64,000 nucleotides of DNA, from NCBI GenBank assembly GCA_015146655.1, contig VKHL01000028.1, forward strand, positions 124,001-188,000. The letters are read 5' to 3'. Within the stretch, counting starts at the first letter, position 1, and each line of letters starts with the position of its first letter. A model generated the notes under the pieces. That model had not been told where the DNA came from. It saw only the letters and a list, made by a program, of their open reading frames with translations, and did not search any database. Shown here one piece after another: positions 53,202 through 64,000 of this stretch. A program made the translations under genes and the position numbers. Source of the stretch: Ochromonas danica (taxonomy: Eukaryota; Sar; Chrysophyceae; Chromulinales; Chromulinaceae).

Positions 53202-55183
53202 CTAACCACAACACGACAAAAATCCATTCTTTGCCTCTTTATTGGCCAGCGTTACCCCACCCGCTTGCTTCAAGTTCTTCTCTTTGATTCCCGTCAAACC
53301 TCTGCGATCAACACTTCGCTTGATATTCTTTGTCATCGTGACAAAAGCAGATTCCACATTGGAACCATTCAAAGCGCTTGTCTCCACGAAAGGAATGCCT
53401 AGTTCTTCGGCTAAGAAGGCTCCTTCATCATAGCTCACCTGTCGTTGATGGACAGGGAGATCAATCTTGTTACCAACCAATACAGACTCTAGCTCTTGTC
53501 CACCAAGTTGACGAGCACGATCAAACCAAGTTCGTACATGCTCAAACGAACCTCTCGACGTGACATCATAGACTAATAGGCACCCTTGCGCTCCACGACT
53601 AGTCATAAATGTCGATTAGTCTAGGTTGAACCGCAACGACAAGAGAAGATATTTTGTAAACTACTTACTAATAATTGGCCGTTATTGTGGCAAACCGCTC
53701 TTGTCCAGCTGTGTCCCAGATCTCCAACTTGCAGATTGCATTATCCACGCGAATCATGCGACTATTAAAGTCGATACCAATAGTGCTAGTGTAATGCATA
53801 AGGAAGGTATTATCAGAGAAGCGAGTAAGTAAGGAGGACTTGCCCACAGCTGTCAAGAAAGTAAAGTACATATGATTAAAGACGACCAACGAAAATAAAG
53901 GGGAAATTGAAGTCTTACCAGCATCTCCAATTATCAGGATCTTGAAGGCATAGTCAGAAGAAGCGCCAGCTCCCACAGTGATGTCATCTGCACTCAAATA
54001 GCCTCCAATGTCCACTGTGCGAATATCCGTGTAACAGTTACCTTTAACATCAGTTCCTCCAAAGACAAAGCATTTATTTCCTACAGCGCTGATGGTAGCA
54101 TTCGCTACAGCCGTGGGCAAGTGAGACTCCACCACACGCACCGTCGTGCCAACATAGCTTTGAACATCCAACAAGATGAGATCATTCAAATATGCCTAAG
54201 GAATCCAGCAATAGCGACACCAATAAGTTGCCATCCAATATGTCTTACAAACATGATCAACTTACCATGTTATTTCTTTTCCCGCCAAAGATGGCAATAG
54301 AATAAGCACCAATGACAGCAGAGGAATGACCGGATCGAGGGAAGGGATTGCTACCTGCAATATTAGGATGATTCCATTGCATCGTCTCTAAGTTAAGCTC
54401 ATGCAAAGCTAAAGAGCGAGAATCCTCTGCGATATCTTCATTGTTTTCACTACCACCAAGGATGTACATTTTGTTCCCAACCACTTCAGCAGTGTGACGA
54501 TAACGGGCACGTGGCTGAATACCAGACGTGACAGCTAATCGCCATTCCATATCTACAAAGTTAAAAATCCAGATATCATTGACTGGCTGGGTGGTCCATC
54601 CACCAAAGATGGTGACTTCATTCGTGCCTGTCTTGCAGGCAGAATGCTCGGCACGTGGTGGAGGTTTGGTCTCTTTGCTACCATGAATCAATGGCTTCGT
54701 CCAAACCCACTGGTCGGCGGTCAAAGTTAAGAAATAGACAGCATCATCTGTCTCTTCAATGAGATTGGACTTCTTGCCTTTCCTTCGCCAGGTCATGAAG
54801 GATCGCTGGATGCCTGATTGTCCATGAGCTTCGGGGGAGTCAGGCGCGTCAAATTCAAATGTGCCACTATTCGTCATACCACCATAGATCATCACTTTGG
54901 GAGGATGCATCTCGACTAAAGTTGCAGTGTGGCCATATCGTCCGCCAGGATGATCCTCCTGGAATTCGATGGCATCTTTGGGGCTGGACCAGAGGAAGGA
55001 GGCGGTGTCATAAATAAGCAACTGGTTGAGAGCTTCTCCATAGTAGTCACAGCCTCCGTAGACGAGTAACTTAGAACCAATTTGTGTGTTGCTGTGCAGG
55101 AAGCAAGCTGTTGGGGCAGAGGAGGTTTTGGTGTTTCGTTTATACTGTAAGAACGACCACTGTACTAGGGGCCGGTCATCCAT
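53202..55183 (-). CDS. Kelch-Rab GTPase fusion protein
   Basis: One gene encodes an N-terminal kelch beta-propeller and a C-terminal complete Rab. Exons (minus) 55183-54266, 54195-53919, 53849-53669, 53598-53202; phases agree; 590 residues. Kelch blades: [32 protein letters not shown]...[66 protein letters not shown] and [10 protein letters not shown]. The Rab begins at ~388: [15 protein letters not shown] (G1), STIGIDFN (G2), [12 protein letters not shown] with the following ANYYRGA (G3), NKID (G4) and ETSAL (G5). It ends LSCCG, a prenylation-type tail. The blade-GTPase junction is inside exon 2, so the fusion does not depend on a splice guess. All GTPase boxes are intact. Confidence 0.92.
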
Positions 55184-55211
55184 AGTTGAAAGGCTCGAGA
55201 AAGAGGATAGG

Positions 55212-56233
55212 TTAATAAAAAGATATCAAACAACTGACAAAACCAAATAGGATGGGATGGAACGGAACAGCATCCAGCAGAGGAGCAGAAGAAAAAAACC
55301 CAAATCGTAAAAGACCCACCAATTTCTCCCATTTCCTTAATTTAAGTCGACTTAAATTAAAAGTCGACTTCCGATTGTTCAAAAATCGAGTGCGGCATTT
55401 GACAATATTATAGTTGTCGAAGTACAGAATCAGATGTTTGCGAGACGAGGATGCAACCGACTGCAATGACTCGTGAGCGACTGATACTTGCTGCTGTTGA
55501 CGGCGCTGGACATTTCGTTTTGCAGTGTCATAACTGCATGATAATCCCATATCATTCAATTGTTTAAAAATCGTCTGAGTAGCCCCCGCTAGATAGAGCT
55601 GATTCCCAATCTCTTGCACTGCTGGAGTTGTGGTACGAGAGGAATTATTAATAATAATCTCGGCAATAGTAGTGATGAGAGTTGTTTCTTCATTGCTTTC
55701 TTTCCTTAAATCTGATAGCTGTGACTGAATCTTTTGGTGTTGATCCAATAAACTACTAAGTTGTGTATCGTAGGATGAATGGACAGTCAAATCGACTACA
55801 TTTAAATTCAGCAAGAAATTATTTCGCTCTTTCTCGTCAGAAGAAGATGGTAAGAATTGAAGGGCCTTCTCTACTTTCTGTAGTTTATTCAAGAGGAGTT
55901 CATATCGATGACTATAATTATGACATAAGAGTATGTGCAATAAAGAGTGAAAAGTCGGACAGCATGTTGCAAAGCTTCGTTGACGTTCCTCACTACTTTG
56001 CACTGAAGCTTCTCGTTGCTGGGGTTTGTGGCAGCAAACTCTCGGATTTCACGATCGACTGTGGCGGGGATAATAGCCACAGATGGGTCCACGGGGGGAG
56101 GAGTCTCGATAATAATAGCGGTCTGATCACTATTCTTGCTTTGTTTGAGAGATTTCATCTTCTCAACAAGAGCTTTTCCTCCCCGTAACGAAGCTGCGCG
56201 ACACTGTCGCACTCGCTTACTCAACTTCGTCAT
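55212..56233 (-). CDS. Unknown protein, probably two exons
   Basis: Two overlapping open frames on the minus strand look like consecutive exons. The first runs from the ATG at 56233 (MTKLSKRVRQCRAASLRGGK..., basic, then ...VAIIPATVDREIREFAA). The second runs to a stop at 55212 (LLLNKLQKVEKALQFLPS, DTQLSSLLDQHQKIQSQLSDL, TIAEIIINNSSRT, TIFKQLNDMGLSCSYDTAKR, HLILYFDNYNIVKC). A phase-consistent join is possible with a GTGAGG donor near 56000 and an acceptor before KVEKALQF (around 55880), but I am not sure of it. The stop lies only 28 bp upstream of the Kelch-Rab start, so the 3' end may be wrong. The second exon carries a helical segment then a hydrophobic strand with Asp-Asn. Family not recognised. 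Confidence 0.4.
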
Positions 56234-57397
56234 AATTTTCAACGTTGCAACTTCTTCGAACCAAGTCGCACAGAAAATTCAACCCGATTTTCTAAAACTA
56301 CTTTCAATTCGCCACAAAATGACGGCCTCCTTTCCTCCGAGCAGCCTCTTGTTCTTGGAGAAAAGTGTGATCAACCAAGAATCTTCCTCAAAATGAAAGG
56401 AATTCCTCTCAATTTAAAGCAATTCCTTTAAATTATCTTCATTTTCAAAGCGTTCTAACTATTTGGTTTCTCATTTGTACCTGGTAAGAATAGAGTCATT
56501 CGATAGGAAATTCAATTTAATACAATGTTCCGGCCTCTATTCTTTGATAACTATTCATCTTATTTCGCTAACAGGCAAAACGATGATCTCTCAGCGGGCA
56601 TGCGCAGACCGGATGGGCAGTTTCGTGCGACCGTAGTACTTGTGGTCCACAAAATTGCAGTTGTAACCTCAATTTTATGGTTTCGAAGCGAAGTTCATGT
56701 TTTGAGAAACACATGCTGAGAAACAGTTTTTTGACCTCCCCATGCTCCTCCTCAGAAGCAAAGAGATCAAACACTCCCAGAATCGTCCGTCATCATGGAA
56801 TAAAGAGCATGAAATTGCTAAAGTGGTTGTCTGAATGGCAACTGTCTCCTCAGCGGTGGTAGTGTTGAGCCTGACAGAGGCAATGCCATGCCTTTAATCA
56901 TTTCTCATTCGCTTGATGACCCTGTTCCACACTTCAATGGCATCGATTTACAGATACCTGCTAGAGATGTTATTAAGTACATTACTATTTCAACCAATTT
57001 GCATTGGTGTGTAGAAAATTTGTTGAATGCACTCAGCGAGTATATTCACCCTTACGACCTTAAATAGGCAAGCTACTTCTGATTTGCTGTGTCGCAAATG
57101 TCAGAGAGCAGTGTGAAAATTATCGAGTGTCTTATGAACTGATATTGTGCGTCAGACACAATGTGAGGAAGGTGGTGGTTTCTTCTGTCTGCGAGCCCGT
57201 GAGGATTAGCAGAAAAGTATGGACCTCTACCAACGTGATTGGAAATTGGGATGCGATGTGCAAAGTTTGGTATTCACTTTTTTGTGGTTGGCGCAGAAAG
57301 CTATGACAGTGATAGCTTTTTGTTTGGCTACATAAATAGACATACAAATGGTATGCACAGTGTACTAGCTCCTTATGCACGTATAGTGGTGGTTGTA
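56234..57397. other. Intergenic region
   Basis: About 1.16 kb between the unknown gene and the hydrolase gene. Only short, unconvincing frames on both strands; no RNA gene, no inverted termini recognised. Confidence 0.4.
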
Positions 57398-58538
57398 TCA
57401 TTTAGTGTGCTGCTCAAAATAATAGACAATGCGCTCAATGGTGTTGCAAACGGAGTCGTAGGTAGTTGAACGTCCAATGTTCCCTCTTGGAAGAAACCCA
57501 TGCTCTTCGTTGGAGACATCGTAGCATTCCGTGGCTGGTTGGTGTTTTCTTAATGTCTCCAGATAAACTCCGTCAGGTCGGTAATTGTTAGAGTCTCCCT
57601 ATGACAGCAATTAAATGAGCCTTAGAGCAACTGTATCTCGAACATTTGCTGACCTTTGTGGGGATGAATAGAATGGGTGTTTTAACCCGATTCAACAATT
57701 CTACCACGCTGCCTCCAAAGTTGTCTTCATATCCAAGGCTTGGATGTGCAATCGCAGCACAAGAAAAATGGGGGGCCAGTTCTTCATCCGCTAGCACATG
57801 TGCGGTCACCCATCCTCCCCTAAATGCAGTGTATAAATTAAGCGATCAGAATTGGGCTGTCCAGATAAGGATCATGTTACCAACTGAACGATAAAATACT
57901 AATTCTTTGAATGCCGCAATCCTCCAAATGACGTATCATGCTTTTCATTTTGGGCTTGAGATTTGCTGCAGAGAAACACAAGTAGTAGTCAACGACGGCT
58001 CTACTAAAAATGCAGCGACAACGCACATTGAAAAGCAAGTCTTTTGATAAAAGACCCAATCTCAGCAAAATCGAACAGATGAGGGAATCCTGTTGGTTAT
58101 TGTGCAGTCGTTATTGTGTAGGGATTATAACTAAAGTAATCTGGATAGCCCACCTTCTTCCTCATCTTCATGGTGAGTACTTTCTTCATTCGGATGTGAG
58201 ATTGTGAGCATTCTTGGTATGAGCACATAATATCCCAATTCACAGAAGAAGTCCGCGTAATTGCGTATTCTTCCCGTCTTCCACCCGAACATATCAGATA
58301 TGATTATCACAGCCTTATGAGATTCTGTATTTCCAGAAGCGTAGAATTGCACTCCATCTGGAAGCTGTCGAACATGACCAATAGGACTATATTGCTCATC
58401 TAGATATCGGTCTAAAGAACGAGGGAGCGACCAACTGGCCATTTGCCTGCTGCTCACCAAGCTGGGCAATCTCGGGATGAGATGGGGGAGTGCAGAGGAG
58501 AGAGAAGGAACTGTCCTAGCTGTGATAAGAGACTGCAT
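57398..58538 (-). CDS. Dienelactone-hydrolase-family protein with Ser nucleophile
   Basis: Alpha/beta hydrolase of the carboxymethylenebutenolidase family. Exons (minus) 58538-58154, 58089-58027, 57965-57881, 57819-57654, 57598-57398; phases agree; 299 residues. N-terminus (first ~35 residues, Arg/Ser/Leu-rich, no acids) looks like a mitochondrial or plastid presequence. Core: VIIISDMFGWKTGRIRNYAD, LGYYVLIPRM, then ISILSFSWGGWVTAHVLADE at the nucleophile elbow, PILFIPTKGDSNNY (acid loop) and VSNEEHGFLPRGN with the catalytic His. The elbow usually reads GFCWGG; here Ser (~177) replaces the nucleophile Cys. Substrate unknown. The second exon is only 63 bp. Confidence 0.85.
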
Positions 58539-59589
58539 AGCATAAGAAGCCTGGAGAAGATTGTGAAAGATACGATAAGAGATAAGTGATTGAAAGATCT
58601 CGTGCTCCAGACTTTGTGTGGCCACTGTGCTGTCCCTTTCTTGACTTCAGGTTCCTAGAATCTGGTGTTTTGGAGGCTGTATGCATGTGTGTGGCTGCTG
58701 GCGTTCAGAATCAAATCCATACTGCGCCATGCCAATGCAGCTCAGTTGAAAGTGAAGGCTGGACAATAATTTCCAACTCAAGTCTGAAGACAACAGCGAG
58801 TGTCCTCAACTGGATGAGCTGTTGTTTGGCTCCGCCATTTCCCTCGCAGGTAAGGAAGAGTGAGTACCTTGTGACTGCCGATGCGAGGATGAAATGTGAT
58901 AAATGTCTGAAAAATTTCATGATTATTGTTTTATTATATGGCTTAATCTTTTCTGAGCATCTGTATGGTATCTACATGCTGGAGAGAACAGTAGTGAGAC
59001 AGAGGAAGGGTGTGTGGGATGTAGTGAGGAGAAGTTAGACACGTCTGATCATCTTGGGTGATTATTTTTCAATCTATGGCTTAATCTTTTCTGAACATCC
59101 TCACCTCCCCTCTGTCTACTGTTCCATCCTCTATTTTCCCTGTTTGATAGTAAACCTGTCGTCCAATTCTCTCGCTTATCGATGTTTTCAATTTGTGTCA
59201 GGTTGCTTGTGGACCAACTAAGGAGGTATCCTGTGTGCCTTGCTTCGCGTTGCTGGTGGACGTGGAAGCGTTCTAGACAGTGCTAAACTTAGCGTTGTAA
59301 GATGCAACAACGAAGATTCTGTTGGGGTAACAGGATGTCATTTAAATTCTGGATGATACTATAAAAAGTAATTATAGAGACACTGAGGATTGAAATAATA
59401 TCCTATCTCTTTGTTTGCACCAGAACTGTACAGTACACTAGTTATAATGGAAACTTTCCGCAAACACCAACAGCAGTTAAGCGGAGCAACACCCTTCCCT
59501 ATCACTAGCGCCTACTCTGGGCAGAGAAATTGCTTTAATCCAGGCAAATACCCAGTACAAGAGACGGAAGTCCAAGTCTACAACGGGTT
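58539..59589. other. Intergenic region with a short direct repeat
   Basis: About 1 kb. The word atggcttaatcttttctga occurs at ~58938 and ~59077 (139 bp apart). A 150-codon plus-strand frame (58586-59038) exists but is Cys-rich and not conserved-looking. Otherwise nothing recognised. Confidence 0.45.
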
Positions 59590-60284
59590 CTAGGTGTTGG
59601 CCACCACAAGTTGGTGGATAGCTAATCTCAGATCATTTGGGGCTCCTAATTCTCGTGACTCCTTTAAAATAGATTCTAAATTCCTTTTACTACTGTCTCC
59701 CAATCCCTTGATAGCTGAAAGCCTCTTTTTATTGTCCAAGAGGAACTCATATGATTCGTTCTGTATGGAAAGGGTGAAGGCGATGTTTCCTTTGCCTGCA
59801 CAGCACAGCAATGAGACAGACAGTCAGCGGCGATGAAGGGGTGATAGCACTCAAACAAGAGAGGGCGTTAGCCAGGACTCACCATTTTGGCAGCTGACCT
59901 GGCAGACCTCCACCCCAGTGAGAGCTCTGAGTGCATCTTGCAGAGCTCCGATCCTGCAGACATCATCACCATGAGATATTGAACCAACCCATGCACCTAG
60001 ACTAAGATAGTTATAGCTTACCTCTTCTTTTCTTCTAGCAGACGACTATACTCTTCAACATTTCTCTCTTGCTCTGCAAATCAAGTCACCCCAAAGCCAG
60101 TTTCAGACTCAGAGGGATGGAATGAGAGAGATAAGACAAAGCCAACCATACCTTTCTTCCTCTCAGAAAGCAGCTGGTCGAGACTTGTCAAGGCCTCGCT
60201 GAGTGGGGAGGTGTCTATGATAGAGGTAGCCATGGAACCATTCATTGACATTTCCTTCATTAACTCATCTTCTTCCTTTCCCAT
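59590..60284 (-). CDS. Small coiled-coil/RWD-like protein (possibly kinetochore SPC24/25-type)
   Basis: Exons (minus) 60284-60152, 60073-60022, 59953-59883, 59795-59590; four GT-AG junctions in agreeing phases; 153 residues. The first ~75 residues predict coiled coil (EALTSLDQLLSERKKEQERN, VEEYSRLLEEKKRIGALQDA). The C-terminal half is a compact alpha/beta segment: GKGNIAFTLSIQNESYEFLL then KKRLSAIKGL and GAPNDLRLAIHQLVV. Coiled coil followed by such a domain is the layout of SPC24, SPC25 and related kinetochore proteins with RWD domains, which diverge fast. The kinetochore link is a guess; the gene model is strong. Divergent from the SET gene (106 bp). Confidence 0.68.
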
Positions 60285-60390
60285 GTAACGGCTATCCTAA
60301 CCTCTTAAGTTAACAACCTCTGTTAACTTAATCACTCCCCAGCTGATGAAGAAGAAATGCCCTCCCGAGAGCTGATGTGACGGAGAAGGA

Positions 60391-63300
60391 ATGGACGAGG
60401 ATAATTTCCATGAAGACTCGGGGTTTAGGCGCTCTGGGCGAGTTCGTCACAGTGTTGAACGATATGATGACTTGGCGGAGAGAGAGCGAAAGAGGAAGAT
60501 GCTGGAGAAGTTTCGGCCTCGACCAAGGCAGACCCCCCAGCAGAAGGAAGAGGGTGGGTGGTTTGGACAGGAGTTCTTCAGTAAACTGGACAAGCACACC
60601 CAACACCTGCATCAGAACTTCCGTCCACCCATGGCGTGGGTGGAAGAGCTTTCCTCCAATGAAGATGGAAGAAGGAGCAGCAGGGAAGAAGCACAGCAGG
60701 AGGATGGCATCCCTCCATATCGCCACCTAAGACAGAACCTGTACCGCGCTCCTCTCTGTCGCCCAGGCTTTGATTGGGATGAAGATGCCATGCAGTGCAA
60801 CTGCCACAATCAAGGCGGGAAATGCAACGAGCATTGCGTGAATCGCACTTTGTTCATGTAAGTGTGAATACAATAATTAACTTCTTTGCTTTTAGAGACG
60901 GTTCCAATTCTTGCCTATGCTGCTTTTCGATTATGATGACCAGAGAGTGTGTGCCAGGCCTCTGCCTTTGCTCGAATGGCCTTTATGACAATCAGCGTCG
61001 TTCTCTCTGTGATAATACCGTCATTCAACGCCAGCATTTCCCACGATGCGAGGTCTATCCCACACCAGGATGTGGTCATGGTCTTCGTCTCTGTGATGCT
61101 GTGCCAGCTCACACAATTATCACAGAGTACTTGGGCGAGGTGATCACTTCCGAGGAAATGAAGCAACGCATGAGCACCTATACAGCGAACAATCATTTCT
61201 ACTTTGCTAATTTAGGTGACGGCCTCTATTTAGACGCGAGCAATATGGGATCGATTGCGCGCTTTGCCAATCACTCTTGTGATCCAACTTGCCAGATGCA
61301 GAAGTGGACAGTGTTGGGAGAGTCGCGCATTGTCCTGACCTCGTTGCGTGCATTAGAGCCTGGAAGTGAGATTACCTATATTTACAACTTTGAAAGCATA
61401 GGAGATGGGAGTGTGGGCACGGAAGAGAATCTGATTTATGCCCAGCCCTGTCGTTGTGGCAGTTGGTTTTGTTCTGGACGAGTTGGCAAACCACCAAAGG
61501 CTTGGGATAAACTAATTCAAGGATCAGAAGAAAAAGTGAAAGACTTTAAGGCAGGTAGTAGGCAAGTAACGATAGATAGTCTACTCTCAATGAGAAAGGA
61601 GTTGGAGGAATTGCCTTCATCGGCTAAAGATCAATTACGAGTTGTTCAACTACGAGATGAAATAACCTCTCTGGAAATAGAGGTAGAGAGCTGGATGAGC
61701 GACTTCAGAGCTTTCGAGCTAAATAAGTTAGAGTCTTTGACAGCAGCTTCTCCATGCTTATTTTTGTCATTGGAAGAAGTAGAAGCATTGCTTCAGCGAT
61801 CACCAGAGTTTCTGCGCTGTGATGAAAAGAAAGTGTTGAAGGAGTTTGTCTCTGTTGTACATATGGCAATAGCTGCGGTGAAATCTATTCAGGAGAAGAC
61901 AGTGAACTTTCGAAGCATAGTCCTTCCTCATGTAAACAATGTCGACCGCCATCAACTGTCTTTACAGAATCCTTCCTTATGGCTTTCATGGACTGAAATA
62001 CGCGATACGCTCAAATTAGTTCGTTCTGCTTTGCCTGTTTATCTTTCGGGAGTCGAAGAGGTCTTGAGAGAGTATTTTACATTATGTCAATGGTGCTATG
62101 AGCATCTATACCCTTTTATCTCTTCTTTGCGGCTGCCAAGGGTAAAAGACAAAGAAGGTAGTGTTGGAGCACGAACGGTCCGCTCTTATGATGAAACTTT
62201 TCCATTGGCTCAGAAAATTTGTCAATCGTATAGTTATTGCTCGGATTGCAATGTAATCGACTCCAGGAGAAATGATAACAATAATGATGATGGCAAGGTC
62301 AGAAATGGCAAAAATGATCACCACTGGCTGTTTAGGGATGTAATCAGTGAATGTGTGGAGTATCTTGATGAACGTCTCACCGTTTATATGTTAACGCATC
62401 GATCAGAAAGTATTTCATTAGGTCTTACTCCAAAGGACCTGCAGCTGATACGCAAGCGTTCTCCGATCGTGTGCTATTGCTGCATCTATGAGGACAGTGG
62501 GGATAGTCCTTTCTATGTCCAATGCAGTGGATGTGCGTTGTGGTGTCATCTTGACTGCATGAACTTTCCTTCCTCCTATTCGTTAGATTTGAAGGCAGTT
62601 CAATTCTTTCTGTGCCCTCACTGTCTCTTGGGTCACGGCTTGCTTAGCAATTTTGCTTTGCCTCCAGAGACAGAGTGGAAGAGTGCGGTTACATGCGCTC
62701 GACAAGCGACTCAGAGATCTTCACTCGCTAAAGCCAAAGAGCCGAATCGTCTTCGCTCCTCTGAGTTAAAAACGACGAAAGCAGTTGTCCACGATAAAGG
62801 AGGAAAGGTTTCGGTGGAGACTGTCTCTGTCGCTATCGAAGTACTACTAATGCAAGATTCAGCACCAATGGCAGACAAAGAAGCTATAGCACCAGAGGGG
62901 GCCACACTAAAGCATGTCCGAGAGGAAGGAGAAATATCAGCAGGAAATCAAGCACCAGATCAAGTAGATCAGATAGTGCCAGCTTCTGCAGTAACGGAGG
63001 AACTCACACAGGCAGAAGAAACAGAATCAAAGGGACTTGCTCAACTAGTGAACAATATCCGTCGATTGGAAGAGCAATCGCCCTCGTTGAAGATGAAGCA
63101 CTACGTAAACTGTGAAGATCTGCACAATCTGCTCATCTCCTCCCACCCACTGCCTCTTCAAGATGTGAGTTTTGTTTTGTTTTGTTCTTCTTCTCATCTC
63201 TGTTATCTGTTCTCACTGTTAAATGCTTGTTGTGATTGTAGAATCCCGTGACAGCTCTACTTCATATGTGTCAACGCTTTGTTCGAGGGTGGATTAAAGA

Positions 63301-64000
63301 TGTTGAAGCACGATGCTATGGTGATCTGCTACCTGATATGATACTCTATCTTGAGACTCTGCTTTATGCTCAAAGTTCCTCTTCCTTACCCTCCTCCGTT
63401 GACAACGGCCACGAAAGTGGACGGAGAAGTGTTTGGCTGCGAAGGCTTCTAGAAAGCTATTTCCAGCTCTCGATTTTACGTGTTAAAGTGAGCAGTGTGT
63501 TAGCTCCGCTGAGAATGGTCATCTGGGTACTTTCTGCAAGTGTCATATTGGACCCATCCTCGAGGCCACAATCATCTGTCGTTATCGATAATAAGGTAAC
63601 GATAGAAGAAATGGAAAGAGTCCTACAGGGTGGCAAGGGAGTCTACAAAGAGACTGTGAGAGTGCTTCGCTCTGGCACCCTTGTTCCATTCATAGAGTCT
63701 TCGACGACATTGGAATCATTGAAGAAAATGACAGAGCTTGTGAAAGTCTTTGTGGAGCGAGTGGAGAAGCAGAAAGAAAAGGTGGTTGGTATCTTGAGAG
63801 TGTGGGAAGACTGCCGAGATACTCTTCAAGCAAGAGTATTGCTGCAACAACTCAGCATTTGCCCTCTTATGATGGGTCAGTTGGGGTGGGACTACCGTGG
63901 TCACTTCCAATACGCGCGCTTGTGTTGTTGGGCAAGATCTCAACGCGTTGTGGAAGTGTCAACCACTTTGGACGAAGTGAGGACGATAGAGGTCATTGAA
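60391..64000 (+). CDS. SET-domain histone methyltransferase with AWS, post-SET and PHD (partial, runs off right edge)
   Basis: Likely H3K36-type lysine methyltransferase of the SETD2/ASH1/NSD group. Exons 60391-60857, 60944-63164, 63242 to window end (open, 1149 codons so far). AWS Cys cluster from CNCHNQGGKCNEHCVN through ECVPGLCLCSNG (~133-170). SET (~185-320): GHGLRLCDAVPAHTIITEYL then GEV, ARFANHSCDPTCQMQKW, EITYIYNFE. Post-SET PCRCGSWFCSG. A long helical region follows, then a PHD finger (~662-725) CYCCIYEDSGDSPFYVQCSG, CALWCHLDCMNF, FFLCPHC. The usual Asp-Tyr-x-Phe near the SET end reads IYNF. The AWS places it in the H3K36 branch; which exact member cannot be told. Confidence 0.88.

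Noticed and set aside
58586-59038. 150-codon plus-strand frame
   Set aside because: Cys-rich, irregular composition, no start context or homology pattern; overlaps the first exon of the hydrolase gene on the other strand.

Overview
This window is protein-coding nuclear DNA of a microbial eukaryote, most likely a flagellated, plastid-bearing stramenopile (ochrophyte). Three observations support this. Genes carry short GT-AG introns, mostly about 55-85 bp. A plastid-type dihydrolipoyl dehydrogenase begins with a signal peptide followed by an SSAF motif, resembling the ASAF cleavage motif of secondary red plastids. An axonemal dynein light chain (DNAL1) implies a flagellum. The assignment is an inference, because no rRNA or organelle marker is present. 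All exon models were read by eye and checked by phase.

Left third (1-22.8 kb): a partial minus-strand membrane-anchored gene leaves the left edge. It is followed by CCT5 chaperonin, tubulin cofactor B, two tandem GAF-domain pseudo-histidine kinases, a complex I NDUFA8-like subunit, a large DENN protein with clathrin-type motifs, cohesin SMC1, an L-type lectin of the early secretory pathway, DNAL1 and plastid LPD. A repeat-rich, apparently gene-free stretch follows (22.8-25.7 kb) with MITE-like elements.

Middle (25.7-43.4 kb): a six-exon gene for a protein of about 3,500 residues carries an EF-hand, a degenerate alpha/beta-hydrolase domain, long coiled coils, a repeated two-part motif and two IQ motifs. 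One exon contains a near-perfect 89-bp-arm inverted repeat that stays in frame. Then come RPC11 (RNA polymerase III), a membrane J-protein, a PH-Sel1 repeat protein whose stop codon lies in a MITE-like element, a membrane-anchored small heat-shock protein and a hAT-like non-autonomous DNA transposon.

Right third (43.4-64 kb): an SLC7-like amino-acid transporter, dynactin ARP11, a putative thylakoid-lumen NTF2-like protein, an unknown basic protein, a DHHC palmitoyltransferase, NOP9, a Kelch-Rab GTPase fusion, an unknown two-exon gene, a dienelactone-hydrolase-like protein with Ser instead of Cys, a small coiled-coil/RWD-like protein, and a SET-PHD histone methyltransferase that runs off the right edge.

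Neighbours do not form pathways. The layout is compact, with many divergent gene pairs sharing 90-370 bp of upstream DNA. Themes that recur are microtubule/tubulin biology (CCT5, TBCB, DNAL1, ARP11) and vesicle traffic (DENN, lectin, DHHC, Kelch-Rab).
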